From Arcicella sp040387735 (GTDB lineage Bacteria; Bacteroidota; Bacteroidia; Cytophagales; Spirosomataceae): a DNA stretch of 64,000 nucleotides. Location of the stretch: assembly GCA_040387735.1 (NCBI GenBank), contig JAZKDE010000022.1, positions 1 to 64,000 of the forward strand, read 5' to 3'. The notes beneath the pieces were generated by a model. That model searched no databases. It worked only from the letters and a program-made list of their open reading frames with translations, and was not told the origin of the DNA. Positions 48,013 through 57,012 of this stretch are shown piece after piece. Numbering within the stretch: the first letter of the stretch is position 1; the number at the start of each line of letters is the position of its first letter. The position numbers were made by a program, and so were the translations under genes.

Positions 48013-48050
48013 AAAAACCAGTATCTATTCTAAAATAAATACTGGTTTTT
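48013..48050 (-). terminator. Terminator of rpoN
   Basis: AAAAACCAGTAT pairs perfectly with ATACTGGTTTTT around a 14-base loop; the minus-strand T run follows. It lies about 60 bases past the rpoN stop. Confidence 0.85.
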
Positions 48051-48109
48051 CTGAATGATGAAACATTAACGAATAATTATTTCCTGATTGCGGCTAACTG
48101 TTATCTAAA

Positions 48110-49573
48110 TTATAGTTGTTTTCTCAAACGTGCTACTGGAATGTTTAATTGTTCACGATATTTGGCAACCGTTCTACGGGCAATATTGTAACCTTTTTCG
48201 TTCAAATATTTTTCTAACTTATCATCCGAAAGTGGACTTTTCTTCGGTTCATTGTCAATTAATTCTTTCAAGATATTTTTCACTTCACGGCTTGAAACAT
48301 CTTCACCCGAATCAGTGGCAATTCCTTCCGAGAAAAAATATTTCAGCGGATATAAACCAAACTCTGTCTGTACCGATTTACTACTTGCTACCCTCGAAAC
48401 CGTTGAAATATCCATTTCTATCTGTGTAGCAATATCTTTCAAAATCATTGGTTTCAACTTCGTTTCATCTCCCGTCAAGAAAAACTCTTTTTGATAGTCT
48501 AAAATTGCTTTCATTGTTCTCAACAAAGTATTTTGACGTTGTTTAATAGCATCAATAAACCATTTAGCCGAGTCCAATTTTTGTTTGATAAAAGTTACTG
48601 TTTCCTTTATGACCCGATTATTTTTATCAGATTTATCGTAAGTATCCAACATTTCGTGGAAAGAATGACTTACACGTAGTTCTGGAGCATTTTTTGAATT
48701 TAAAGAAAGTTCTAATTTACCATTGTTATTCATCAATAAGTAATCGGGTAAAAGATATTGAATTATCGTTCCGTCTTCTTCGGCTGCCCCCGGCTTTGGG
48801 TTCAGCTTCGTAATTGCTTTGACGGCTTGCTTCATACATGAGTCGTCAATTCCCAAACGTTTCTGAATTTTATCGTAGTGTTTTTTAGAAAACTCCTCAA
48901 AGTTATCTTCAATAATTTTGATGGCGTATTGAATGATTGGGTCATCCAAATTTTTCCTGTCTAATTGTAACAATAAACATTCTTGCAAGTCACGAGCGGC
49001 AATTCCTGGAGGGTCAAAAAACTGAATTTGTTTCAGCACAATTTCAACATCTTCGACGGTCGTGTAAATTCCTTGCGTAAAAGCCAAATCATTTACAACC
49101 GCTTGTAAAGGGCGGCGAATGTACCCATCTGTCTCTATTGAACCAATCAATTGCTTGCCAATTGTTTCTTGTTGTTCTTCTAAACGGAGGAACCCCAATT
49201 GCGAAATAAGGTGGTCAGTCAAAGACGAAATCATAGCGATTGGCATTTCCTTATCGTCATCATCTCCATTACCATCACCTTGCATTTTATAGCCGCTATA
49301 ATCATCATGGAGGTATGATTCGATGTCAATATCACGGTCGTTATAGTCCCCGAAATCTTCATCAGCATAGTCATCAAAATCATCATCATATTCGTCACGC
49401 TCTTTGATTTCATTGTCCATTTCCATACCTTCTTCAAGAGCAGGATTGATTTCGAGTTCTTCTTCAATACGAGCGGCAAGTTCAAAAGTGGGAATCTGCA
49501 ACAATTTTATAAATTGAATTTGTTGTGGCGATAACCGTTGTTGAATTGATTGATTTAAGGAAAGTTTTTGCAT
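48110..49573 (-). CDS. rpoN: RNA polymerase sigma-54 factor RpoN
   Basis: The 487-residue factor begins with the activator-interacting region (QKLSLNQSIQQRLSPQQIQFIKLLQIPTFEL). An acidic region II follows (poly Asp/Glu, about 55-100), then the core- and DNA-binding parts. It ends with the RpoN box ARRTVAKYRE (465-474), which recognises the -24 GG. It allows transcription only with an enhancer-binding ATPase. ATG 49573 is chosen; an ATG 63 bases upstream would add residues not seen in the family. A sigma-54-like site lies in its own leader (49651-49667). Confidence 0.96.
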   Translation of the reverse strand: MQKLSLNQSIQQRLSPQQIQFIKLLQIPTFELAARIEEELEINPALEEGMEMDNEIKERDEYDDDFDDYADEDFGDYNDRDIDIESYLHDDYSGYKMQGDGNGDDDDKEMPIAMISSLTDHLISQLGFLRLEEQQETIGKQLIGSIETDGYIRRPLQAVVNDLAFTQGIYTTVEDVEIVLKQIQFFDPPGIAARDLQECLLLQLDRKNLDDPIIQYAIKIIEDNFEEFSKKHYDKIQKRLGIDDSCMKQAVKAITKLNPKPGAAEEDGTIIQYLLPDYLLMNNNGKLELSLNSKNAPELRVSHSFHEMLDTYDKSDKNNRVIKETVTFIKQKLDSAKWFIDAIKQRQNTLLRTMKAILDYQKEFFLTGDETKLKPMILKDIATQIEMDISTVSRVASSKSVQTEFGLYPLKYFFSEGIATDSGEDVSSREVKNILKELIDNEPKKSPLSDDKLEKYLNEKGYNIARRTVAKYREQLNIPVARLRKQL

Positions 49574-49650
49574 AATTCTCAGGCATAAGGTACTGATGAA
49601 TAATTTAGGTTGGTATTGTATTTGTGCAAAGCACATTTGAATACCGTTCT

Positions 49651-49667
49651 ATCAAATATCTTGCCAA
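49651..49667 (-). promoter_or_regulatory. Weak sigma-54-like site upstream of rpoN
   Basis: On the minus strand TTGGCAAG-ATAT-TTGAT has the GG and TTG elements at the right spacing (GG-N10-G), with a mismatch at the C of TGGCAC and at the -12 C. The predicted start would be near 49640, 67 bases before the rpoN ATG. It may be chance. Confidence 0.35.
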
Positions 49668-49921
49668 ATTTATGTAATTATAATTCACAATGTCAATACA
49701 TTTCGTAAAATAAACGAAAAATACTTTACAACTAACTGATTAATAATTACTTATATTTAAAAAAATATTCCAATCAAATACCTCATTTTTTAAAAGGGTT
49801 ATTAAAAATATGAATGTTTAATAACAACTTAGGCTCTATCATTTGTCTATTTTGCAAAGACGAAATAACTTTAATATACTTACGAAAATAAGACGCAAGA
49901 AGATGGAAAAAGTTACATAAA

Positions 49922-49953
49922 TTCGGTATTTGAGAGAATTGTTGGTAATTTTG
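49922..49953 (+). promoter_or_regulatory. Promoter of asnS
   Basis: TAATTTTG at 49946-49953 matches the -7 consensus TAnnTTTG. TTCG at 49922-49925 is a possible -33 element 20 bases upstream with one mismatch. The leader would be about 20 bases. Confidence 0.5.
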
Positions 49954-49978
49954 AAAGAGATAAAAATTAATCTAATAA

Positions 49979-51409
49979 ATGCAAATCAAACAAATTTTAG
50001 CGGAGGCTGCCGTTGGTAGCGAAGTAACTGTAAAAGGCTGGGTCAGAACCAAGCGTGTACAACCAAATGTGATTTTTATTAATATCAATGACGGCTCTGT
50101 AATCCATAATATTCAAGCGGTAGCTGAACCAGGAGTGATTGATGAAGAGACCTTAAAACTCATCACGACGGGTTCATGTATTTCAGTTTCGGGCGTTTTA
50201 AATGAATCAAAAGGTTCGGGACAGCGAGTGGAAGTTCAAGTAAATAGCGTACAAGTTTATGGTACCGCTGACCCTGAAAAATATCCTTTGCAACCTAAAA
50301 AACACAGCTTAGAATTCCTTCGTGAAATTGCCCATTTACGTCCTCGGACAAATACTTTTTCGGCAATTCTTAGAATTCGTCACTCTTTGGCATTTGCCAT
50401 TCATAAGTATTTTAATGACAACGGTTTCTTCTATTTGCACACGCCAATCATTACCGGTTCGGATGCGGAAGGTGCTGGAGAAATGTTCCATGTTACTACG
50501 CTCGACCCTAAAAATCCTCCTTTGAATGAAGATGGTTCGGTAAATTACAAGGAAGATTTCTTCGGAAAAGAAACAAACTTGACCGTCTCTGGACAGTTAG
50601 AAGGTGAGTTAGGAGCAATGGCTTTGTCTAAAATTTACACTTTTGGACCAACTTTCCGTGCAGAAAATTCAAATACGGCTCGTCACTTGGCAGAGTTTTG
50701 GATGATTGAACCGGAGGTTGCTTTCTATGAATTAGAAGACAATATGGCTTTGGCAGAGGACTTCACGAAGTATGTAATTAGTTATGCTTTGGAGAACTGT
50801 GCAGATGATTTAGCATTCTTAGAAAACCGTTTAAAGGAAGAAGAAAAAAACAAAAAAGCCGACGAACGTTCAGAGTTAGATTTGATTCAAAAGCTCAAAT
50901 TTGTAGTTGATAACGAATACGTTAAGTTGACTTATACCGAAGCGATTCAAATCTTATTATCTTCGAAACGGCATAAGGAAGGTAAATTTCAATATCCAGT
51001 TGAATGGGGCATTGATTTACAGTCGGAACACGAGCGTTATTTGGTAGAAAAGCACTTTAAAAAACCTGTTATCTTGACGAATTATCCGAAAGACATTAAA
51101 GCGTTTTATATGAAGTTAGACGATGACGGAAAAACTGTTCGTGCGATGGACGTACTTTTCCCTGGCATCGGAGAAATTATCGGTGGTTCTCAGCGTGAAG
51201 ATAATTACGAGAAATTATTGCAACGTTCAAAAGATGTGGGTATTCACGAAGACACAATTTGGTGGTATTTAGAAACTCGTCAATTTGGAACAGCTCCGCA
51301 CTCAGGTTTCGGAATTGGTTTCGAGCGTTTGGTAATGTTTGTAACAGGCATGACAAATATCCGTGACGTAATTCCTTTCCCAAGAACACCAAAATCGGCT
51401 GAATTTTAA
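49979..51409 (+). CDS. asnS: Asparaginyl-tRNA synthetase
   Basis: The 476-residue class IIb synthetase charges tRNA(Asn) with asparagine. The N-terminal OB fold (EVTVKGWVRTKRVQPNVIFININDGS) reads the anticodon. Motif 2 is FRAENSNTARHLAEFWMIEPE and motif 3 is GFGIGFERLVMF with Arg450. It has the longer insertion (about 270-300) seen in bacterial AsnRS. With AsnRS present, the GatCAB pathway for Asn-tRNA is not essential. It is followed by a palindromic repeat. Confidence 0.97.
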   Translation: MQIKQILAEAAVGSEVTVKGWVRTKRVQPNVIFININDGSVIHNIQAVAEPGVIDEETLKLITTGSCISVSGVLNESKGSGQRVEVQVNSVQVYGTADPEKYPLQPKKHSLEFLREIAHLRPRTNTFSAILRIRHSLAFAIHKYFNDNGFFYLHTPIITGSDAEGAGEMFHVTTLDPKNPPLNEDGSVNYKEDFFGKETNLTVSGQLEGELGAMALSKIYTFGPTFRAENSNTARHLAEFWMIEPEVAFYELEDNMALAEDFTKYVISYALENCADDLAFLENRLKEEEKNKKADERSELDLIQKLKFVVDNEYVKLTYTEAIQILLSSKRHKEGKFQYPVEWGIDLQSEHERYLVEKHFKKPVILTNYPKDIKAFYMKLDDDGKTVRAMDVLFPGIGEIIGGSQREDNYEKLLQRSKDVGIHEDTIWWYLETRQFGTAPHSGFGIGFERLVMFVTGMTNIRDVIPFPRTPKSAEF

Positions 51410-51416
51410 TAATTAA

Positions 51417-51544
51417 TTGCCACGAAGGCACGAAGACTCTAAGTTTTTAATAAAGTACAATTTCTTAGAGCTTTTGTGCCTTCGTCAGTTATAAATCAAA
51501 AAATGCAGTGTAATTTTCTTAGAGTCTTTGTGCCTTCGTGGCAA
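51417..51544. repeat. Inverted repeat with three copies of a GCCACGAAGGCAC-type word
   Basis: A 27-base arm at 51417-51443 (beginning TTGCCACGAAGGCACGAAG) is inverted at 51518-51544 with one mismatch; a truncated third copy lies at 51464-51485. The NTF2-like gene begins 18 bases after the right arm. Words of this type (CTTTGTGCCTTCGTGGC) recur in many bacterial genomes as intergenic repeats. Confidence 0.8.
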
Positions 51545-51562
51545 ATAAATTTGTCTCCAATT

Positions 51563-52021
51563 ATGAAAAACTTGTTTCTTCTTTTCGCATTCTTATTTAT
51601 TTCAGTATTTGCTAAAGCTCAATCGGAAGACGAAAAAGCCGTAAAAGCTGTTGTCGTTCAATTATTCGATGGAATGCAAAAACATGATTCTACGATGATT
51701 AGAGCCTGTTTTCATCCTTCGGCAAGAATGCAGTCAATTGGTATAAATCGTAAGACTGGTGCTTTGGAATTAAACACAGAAAACTCAATTGATGGTTTTG
51801 TCAAACAAATTGGAAGTCTACCCACAACTACCAAAATTGAAGAAAGAGTATTGAGTTATGAAATTAGAGTAGATGCCCAAATGGCAACTGCTTGGACTCC
51901 TTACGAATTGTACGTAAACGAAAAACGCCAACATTGTGGGGTTGACGCTTTTCAATTCTATAAAACTGATAAAGGTTGGAAAATCATTGCTCTTGCGGAT
52001 ACTCGGAGGAAATGTGAGTAG
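51563..52021 (+). CDS. Secreted NTF2/SnoaL-like protein (lumazine-binding-like)
   Basis: From ATG 51563 the protein has 152 residues with a signal peptide (MKNLFLLFAFLFISVFAKAQ). An NTF2-like domain follows: AVKAVVVQLFDGMQKHDSTMIRACFHPSARM at the start, YELYVNEKRQHCGVDAFQFYKTDKGWKI at the end. Such domains bind small hydrophobic ligands or act as isomerases; no catalytic residues can be named. Starting further upstream (51476) would translate the repeat and is rejected. It ends 2 bases before the convergent nuclease gene. Confidence 0.85.
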   Translation: MKNLFLLFAFLFISVFAKAQSEDEKAVKAVVVQLFDGMQKHDSTMIRACFHPSARMQSIGINRKTGALELNTENSIDGFVKQIGSLPTTTKIEERVLSYEIRVDAQMATAWTPYELYVNEKRQHCGVDAFQFYKTDKGWKIIALADTRRKCE

Positions 52022-52023
52022 TT

Positions 52024-53835
52024 TTATTCCTTAACAATTTTTAAAACCCCATTCTTATCACCCGACTGAATTCTCAACAAATACATTCCCGATGGTAAGA
52101 TAGATAATTTATCATTTACCGAACAATTCATTTTCTCTAAATTCCCAGCACTTTCTACCAAATTATTCCCCAAAATATTCATTAAAGTATATTCGAAATT
52201 ATTCCCTTCGGCTTCAATAGTCATACTCCCTTTCGTGGGATTTGGATAAACATTCATTATCAATTCATCAAATTTAGGTTCAAAGCCTAAAATTCTATCA
52301 CGTTCGAAAATGAAAGTAGCATAAACTGGCAAATGGTCGGAAGTGGTGGTGCTGTAATCATTTATATAGGTAAAAGCTAATTCTGGTGAAACGGAGTTGG
52401 TTACATAATTCTCAACTAATTCATTGGAAACAATAATATGGTCGATGACATTATTTTGAGAAATATAACTTCTAAAACCATTGTCACTCAATGATTTAGA
52501 TACTGATTGATAATTTTTCGTATCATCAATAAACTTTTTATACGATGATTCTTTAGTCGAGGTAATTTCTGAAACCGTTTCATCAACATCATCATTATAG
52601 TCCCCCATCAAAATAACATTAGCCGTTGGAAATTGAGCGTCTAAAGTATCTTTCAAGACCTCCACATCGTATCGGCGTTGTCGATATTGCAATTCTTTGG
52701 TATCCGCAGTTACAGTAGTTCCACTCGAATTCGCTCGTGCATGAATACCTACAATATGCAATCGCTTCTTGATTCCATTGATATTTACATCTGCCACAAA
52801 CAAAAACGGCAGTCGTCCCGAAGCCCAAAAATTACTTGGCTTATTATCTGGATAATTAGGTAAAGTTACCGCTTTGGTCAATAAGGGACGAGCCGAAACA
52901 GAATCCACAACACCTTTTTTATAGACAAAACAAACTCGTTGAGCATCATCTGCCACACCACCCGCCGAAATAGTCGAAGAACAAAAACCTTTGTAATTGG
53001 TATACTTTGTAACAAAATCCTTGAAAAATTTTACGTTTGAAACTTCTTCTAATACGAAAACATCGGCCTTGAGGGAATCTAAAACTTGTTTGAAATTTAT
53101 TTGTTGTTGAAGTTCAATGACTGGTCCATTTGCAGAATTACCAAGCCAATTAGTATTCCAAGTCGCTAATTTGAAGGATTTATCCGTCGATAAACCGGTT
53201 TGCGGCTTTTTGTAAACTTCAGTAGTTGGCAAATCCTCCATAAAACGAGGTTGAAGCTGGTAAGTACTTGTAAATAACCCAACGACGCCCGTAACCGAAA
53301 CGATACTTTGTGGTTTGGTGCGTCCAATTAAATTAGTAGTAGAAACAATTCGCAAATCCATTGAGTTTGCTCCTGACTTTATTGGATAATTAGCGTTTGG
53401 AATAAGCACAAATCGCTTATCCACAAACTCAATATCTTTAATCGTAACTAATTGACTTTCATAATTTTTAACGTCTGCAATGGTAATTACTTTAGGTGTA
53501 ACAGGTTTATTTGGAACATTAATTTTTGTAAAATCAACAATACTGGTATTCGAGCCAATTTGGATTTGAGAATTAAAAGTAGCAATCAGACCTGCAACCT
53601 TCACCGAGTCTCCAATGGAAATGCCATTGGCAAAAGCAGGATTAAAAATGGCAATTCCACCCGTAGCATCTTGAATATAAGCAGTTGAGCCGAATTGATT
53701 CGTGGCTGTAACACGACCCGCCACATAAACGGCTTTCCCGATGGCAATCTTGCGGGCATTAGCGATAGATGAATAAGTCTGACTTCGAAGTATAATGGGC
53801 AGACAGCAAAAAATTAGAACAAATAATCTCTTCAT
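52024..53835 (-). CDS. Secreted endonuclease/exonuclease/phosphatase protein with T9SS sorting domain
   Basis: From ATG 53835 the protein has 603 residues: signal peptide (residues 1-19), an OB-fold-like domain (about 25-200, with VYVAGRVTATNQFGSTAYIQDATGGI), the EEP domain (about 220-515, with VLEEVSN, HIVGIHARAN, MGDYNDDVDE and the final SDHLPVY), and a type A sorting domain over the last 80 residues (MNVYPNPTKGSM ... GMYLLRIQSGDKNGVLKIVKE). It is probably a surface or released nuclease that scavenges extracellular DNA. The OB domain may bind nucleic acid. It is a natural client of the SprA translocon encoded at 19-26 kb. Confidence 0.9.
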   Translation of the reverse strand: MKRLFVLIFCCLPIILRSQTYSSIANARKIAIGKAVYVAGRVTATNQFGSTAYIQDATGGIAIFNPAFANGISIGDSVKVAGLIATFNSQIQIGSNTSIVDFTKINVPNKPVTPKVITIADVKNYESQLVTIKDIEFVDKRFVLIPNANYPIKSGANSMDLRIVSTTNLIGRTKPQSIVSVTGVVGLFTSTYQLQPRFMEDLPTTEVYKKPQTGLSTDKSFKLATWNTNWLGNSANGPVIELQQQINFKQVLDSLKADVFVLEEVSNVKFFKDFVTKYTNYKGFCSSTISAGGVADDAQRVCFVYKKGVVDSVSARPLLTKAVTLPNYPDNKPSNFWASGRLPFLFVADVNINGIKKRLHIVGIHARANSSGTTVTADTKELQYRQRRYDVEVLKDTLDAQFPTANVILMGDYNDDVDETVSEITSTKESSYKKFIDDTKNYQSVSKSLSDNGFRSYISQNNVIDHIIVSNELVENYVTNSVSPELAFTYINDYSTTTSDHLPVYATFIFERDRILGFEPKFDELIMNVYPNPTKGSMTIEAEGNNFEYTLMNILGNNLVESAGNLEKMNCSVNDKLSILPSGMYLLRIQSGDKNGVLKIVKE

Positions 53836-53913
53836 GGCGGATTTTAAGAATTTAATGAATGTTATAATGAACTTGTACTGCAAAGTCTATGCTATAAAAA
53901 TAATTTAGAAAAA

Positions 53914-53945
53914 TTTGGAAATTCTTTTTCCATATATTTACTTTG
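53914..53945 (+). promoter_or_regulatory. Promoter overlapping operator 1
   Basis: TTTG at 53914-53917, 20 bases, then TTACTTTG at 53938-53945, which is one mismatch from TAnnTTTG. The -7 box is the left half of the palindrome, so a bound repressor would block it. Confidence 0.5.
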
Positions 53946-53958
53946 CATCACAAAGTAA
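53938..53958. promoter_or_regulatory. Palindromic operator 1, TTACTTTG-N5-CAAAGTAA
   Basis: Perfect 8-base inverted repeat with a 5-base spacer, 10 bases before the ATG at 53969. The same core recurs at 55462-55480, and both are followed by ATTTG. The likely binder is the winged-helix protein encoded at 54599. Confidence 0.65.
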
Positions 53959-53968
53959 TTTGAATAAA

Positions 53969-54580
53969 ATGAAACAACATCTCCAAGATCTCACAGAAAT
54001 ACGTTCGATGATGGAACGGTCCTCTCGGTTTATTTCCTTGAGTGGACTTTCGGGTATATTCGCAGGTGTATTTGCTCTCGTAGGTGCTTACGTGGCGTAC
54101 CAACGTATCCTCGAAGACAATGCGGGCGAGTATTTGAATTTGTTAGAAAATACGCCTTTATTACGTTTTATTGTGATTGATGGCATTATAGTTTTAACAT
54201 TTTCGCTCATTTTTGCTTTTTATTTTACGGCTCGTCAAACAAGGAAAAAAGGCATGAAACTTTGGGATAATACTTCCAAACGTTTATTCGTCAATATGGC
54301 TGTTCCATTGGTTGCAGGAGGCTTTTTTTGCTTAATTTTATTGCAACAAGCCCCTCATTTGATTGACTGTGCTACTTTAGTTTTTTATGGTCTGGCACTG
54401 GTTAATGCCTCAAAATATACGTTTGATGACGTGCGATATTTGGGTTATATTGAGGTAACTTTGGGGCTTGCTTGCGGACTAATGAACGAGTGGAGAATTG
54501 GACTTTTATTCTGGGCAATCGGTTTTGGAGTCCTACATATTGTCTATGGAATTGTGATGTATAAGAAGTATGAGCAGTAA
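53969..54580 (+). CDS. Uncharacterised membrane protein, partner of the winged-helix regulator
   Basis: From ATG 53969 the protein has 203 residues: a short cytoplasmic helix (HLQDLTEIRSMMERSSRF), then six predicted membrane segments, with a conserved-looking YTFDDVRYLGYIEVTLGLACGLMNEW near the end. I do not know a function. It starts 10 bases after operator 1 and ends 18 bases before the regulator gene, so both sit in one operon. Such membrane-protein plus winged-helix pairs recur in Bacteroidota. Confidence 0.8.
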   Translation: MKQHLQDLTEIRSMMERSSRFISLSGLSGIFAGVFALVGAYVAYQRILEDNAGEYLNLLENTPLLRFIVIDGIIVLTFSLIFAFYFTARQTRKKGMKLWDNTSKRLFVNMAVPLVAGGFFCLILLQQAPHLIDCATLVFYGLALVNASKYTFDDVRYLGYIEVTLGLACGLMNEWRIGLLFWAIGFGVLHIVYGIVMYKKYEQ

Positions 54581-54598
54581 TTTGGAAGGTATAAATAA

Positions 54599-54895
54599 AT
54601 GAAAAACTTAATCGCTGATATAAATAAAGCTTTCGAAAATCGTGTACGGTTGGGTATTATGTCTATCCTCATGGTGAATGATTGGGTTGATTTTGGCGAT
54701 TTGAAAGAAATGCTTGATTTAACAGATGGCAATTTATCGTCTCATATTTCAGCATTAGAAAAGGAAAAATATATTCAAGTCCGAAAAGCCTTTATTGGCA
54801 AACGACCAAATACGTCTTTTCAGGCAACAACCGATGGTAAACAAGCATTTCAAGAGCATTTGAACGCTTTGGAAGCTTTGATTAAAGGAATGTAA
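54599..54895 (+). CDS. Winged-helix transcriptional regulator (HTH_34 type)
   Basis: This 98-residue protein is a single winged-helix domain of the PF13601/ArsR-MarR-like group (ENRVRLGIMSILMVNDWVDFGDLKEMLDLTDGNLSSHISALEKEKYIQVRKAFIGKRPNTSFQATTDGKQAFQEHL). Recognition helix is about residues 44-57. No metal ligands or sensor domain are visible, so signal input may come through its membrane-protein partner; that is inference. The shared palindromes at 53938 and 55462 are its most likely targets. Confidence 0.88.
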   Translation: MKNLIADINKAFENRVRLGIMSILMVNDWVDFGDLKEMLDLTDGNLSSHISALEKEKYIQVRKAFIGKRPNTSFQATTDGKQAFQEHLNALEALIKGM

Positions 54896-55003
54896 AACAA
54901 AGTTTTTTGTAAGAGTTTTGAATAAGTTTAAGCTTTAGTATCCAACGCACAAGATTGTTACAATTAAGAATTGAGAGTTTTAAGGTATTAATCGGAAGAC
55001 GAT

Positions 55004-55402
55004 ATGAAATGGTTTGCAGTTTTTATTTCACCTTTAATAGGAATATTATTTTTGATTATACCATTCCGTTTTATGGATATAATTTCTGCTAATAATTTAG
55101 AAGGAATTCAAGATATAGTACACGTAATAGGATTCAATTATATAGTAGCATTAGTAATACAAATTTTTATAGTTGAAATAATAATGATTACTAATGATTT
55201 CTTCTATACCTTAAAAGGGTATTGTTTGCTTGCTTTTTTAGTTAGTATTTGTATACCCTTAATCGTTTCCTTCATATTGGGAAATCATTATTTTTTAGAT
55301 TCGTTTCAAATGTGTTCAATTTATTCAATTTTTAATATTCTAACATATAATCAATTGTTTTTCAAACGATTTGATGCCTATAACTCAAATAATAAAGTTT
55401 AA
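55004..55402 (+). CDS. Small four-helix membrane protein (paralogue A)
   Basis: This 132-residue protein has four membrane segments. It shares the plan of the 57009 gene: an opening FISPLIGI, a central YIVALVIQIFIVEIIM and a closing SIYSIFNILTYNQLFF. Unknown function. It lies between the regulator and DUF4173 genes, 108 bases after the regulator stop. Confidence 0.75.
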   Translation: MKWFAVFISPLIGILFLIIPFRFMDIISANNLEGIQDIVHVIGFNYIVALVIQIFIVEIIMITNDFFYTLKGYCLLAFLVSICIPLIVSFILGNHYFLDSFQMCSIYSIFNILTYNQLFFKRFDAYNSNNKV

Positions 55403-55461
55403 ACGCCTTCTTTTCTAAACTTTATTGAGTATAACAGAATAAGACTTTTTTTAGAAAATTA

Positions 55462-55480
55462 TACTTTGAAATTCAAAGTA
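55462..55480. promoter_or_regulatory. Palindromic operator 2, TACTTTG-N5-CAAAGTA
   Basis: Perfect 7-base inverted repeat with the same spacer length as operator 1, 32 bases before the DUF4173 start codon. The preceding TATACTTTG also resembles a -7 promoter element. Confidence 0.65.
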
Positions 55481-55512
55481 ATTTGCGAAAAAAAATAAAA
55501 ATAAATCTAATC

Positions 55513-57012
55513 ATGAAACTAAAAAACATCTTCCTCTTTTTTGCAGTCGTTGCATTTAGTTGCTTGTTTTATAAGCAATCCGCAGGTATCAATCTGCTAA
55601 TTTTCAATCTCCTTTTGATTGTCTTCTCGGGAAGTATTCAGCCTGATTTATTGAAAGAACGAAATTGGCAAATGGCTACTTTAGGATCGGTTATATCTTC
55701 AGCAATGACAGTTTTACATAGTTCAGATTTAGCGGTGGTTGCCAATTTAACTTCATTAATTTTATTAACTGGCATTTCATTTAACCCCTTTACTTCCCTG
55801 TATGTATCGGCAATTCACGGATTGGTGTCGTTGTTCGTGCCATTTTTCACCAATATTATTCAGTATATTGTTCGGCTTTCTGACCCCAAAATTCCAGCTA
55901 AAAAAGGTGTTTTTTCCTTCCGAACGGCATCTATTTACATTATTCCGCTGACCATCACTTTGGTATTTTATGGTTTATATGCTTCAGCGAATCCTGTTTT
56001 TGCAGATTTGATTAAAATACCAACTATTAATATTTCTTTCAGTCTTATTTCCTTCACTTTTTTGGGTTGGGTGATATTATCGGGTTTCTTCTCCCCTTTC
56101 GGCAACGAAAATTTAATTAAGTGGGATACTTCAAAAACAGATATTTTATCGAGAATTAGGCTAAAATTGAAGCGTCATTTTGAGCTAACGGCTTTGAAAT
56201 CAGAAAACAAGAAAGGAGTAATTATGCTCGTAATGCTCAATATTTTACTCCTAATTTTCAATGTTTTTGACTTTTCTTTTATTCTTTCTGGCAAGAAATT
56301 ACCCGACGGAATGGATTATTCTGAGTATGTTCATCAAGGGATTAACACGTTAATTTTTAGTATTTTGTTAGCAATCAGTATCATTCTTTACTATTTCAGA
56401 GGAAACCAAAATTTCTACCAAAATAATCAATGGCTTGTGCGTTTGACGTATTTATGGATTTTTCAAAATGGGCTTTTGCTCTTGGGTATTATCCACAAAA
56501 ATCAGATTTATATTGAAGAATTTGGACTCACCTACAAACGTATAGGCGTGTATGTGTATTTACTTATGACTTTTGCAGGATTATTGACGACTTTTTGGAA
56601 AGTTCATGAGCTAAAATCCGTTTGGTTTCTATTCCGAAAAAACGCAATGGTAGCTTATAGTTTATTGATAATCAGCAGTTTTATTAACTGGGACAGTCTG
56701 ATAGCCAAATACAATATCAATACCGCCAAGCATTTAGATGTGGTATATCTACTGAATCTCAGCGATACCGTTTTACCCGAATTACAATCCTTACTTAAAA
56801 ATCCAAATATAAATTTATCTACATCTGTTCGAGATTATACCCAAAATAGTTCTGCCGTCGGTTATTATCGTTCTACACCTATTATTACAGAGAAACAATT
56901 TATTGAAAATCAAATCATTGACTTCAAAGAAAAGTACAAAAGTAAAGAATGGCAATCTTGGAATTATGACGATTTGAGCGTTTTTAAGGCTATTAATCAG
57001 GGGGAAATATGA
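55513..57012 (+). CDS. DUF4173 family membrane protein
   Basis: From ATG 55513 the protein has 499 residues and about eleven membrane segments, with a soluble C-terminal tail after residue 400 (LLNLSDTVLPELQSLLKNPNINLS). It matches DUF4173 (LIFNLLLIVFSG, GISFNPFTSLYVSA, YSEYVHQGINTLIFSILLAISIILYYFRG, WRVWLTYLWIFQN-like). Function unknown. A TTG at 55483 lies just after operator 2 and would make a longer protein, so it is rejected. The downstream membrane gene overlaps by 4 bases (57009-57012), so the two are translationally coupled. Confidence 0.85.
   Translation: MKLKNIFLFFAVVAFSCLFYKQSAGINLLIFNLLLIVFSGSIQPDLLKERNWQMATLGSVISSAMTVLHSSDLAVVANLTSLILLTGISFNPFTSLYVSAIHGLVSLFVPFFTNIIQYIVRLSDPKIPAKKGVFSFRTASIYIIPLTITLVFYGLYASANPVFADLIKIPTINISFSLISFTFLGWVILSGFFSPFGNENLIKWDTSKTDILSRIRLKLKRHFELTALKSENKKGVIMLVMLNILLLIFNVFDFSFILSGKKLPDGMDYSEYVHQGINTLIFSILLAISIILYYFRGNQNFYQNNQWLVRLTYLWIFQNGLLLLGIIHKNQIYIEEFGLTYKRIGVYVYLLMTFAGLLTTFWKVHELKSVWFLFRKNAMVAYSLLIISSFINWDSLIAKYNINTAKHLDVVYLLNLSDTVLPELQSLLKNPNINLSTSVRDYTQNSSAVGYYRSTPIITEKQFIENQIIDFKEKYKSKEWQSWNYDDLSVFKAINQGEI

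Larger units (their letters stand above)
49574..49978. other. Divergent promoter region between rpoN and asnS
   Basis: About 400 AT-rich bases with no protein-coding frame of note. They hold the promoters of both genes. Confidence 0.6.
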
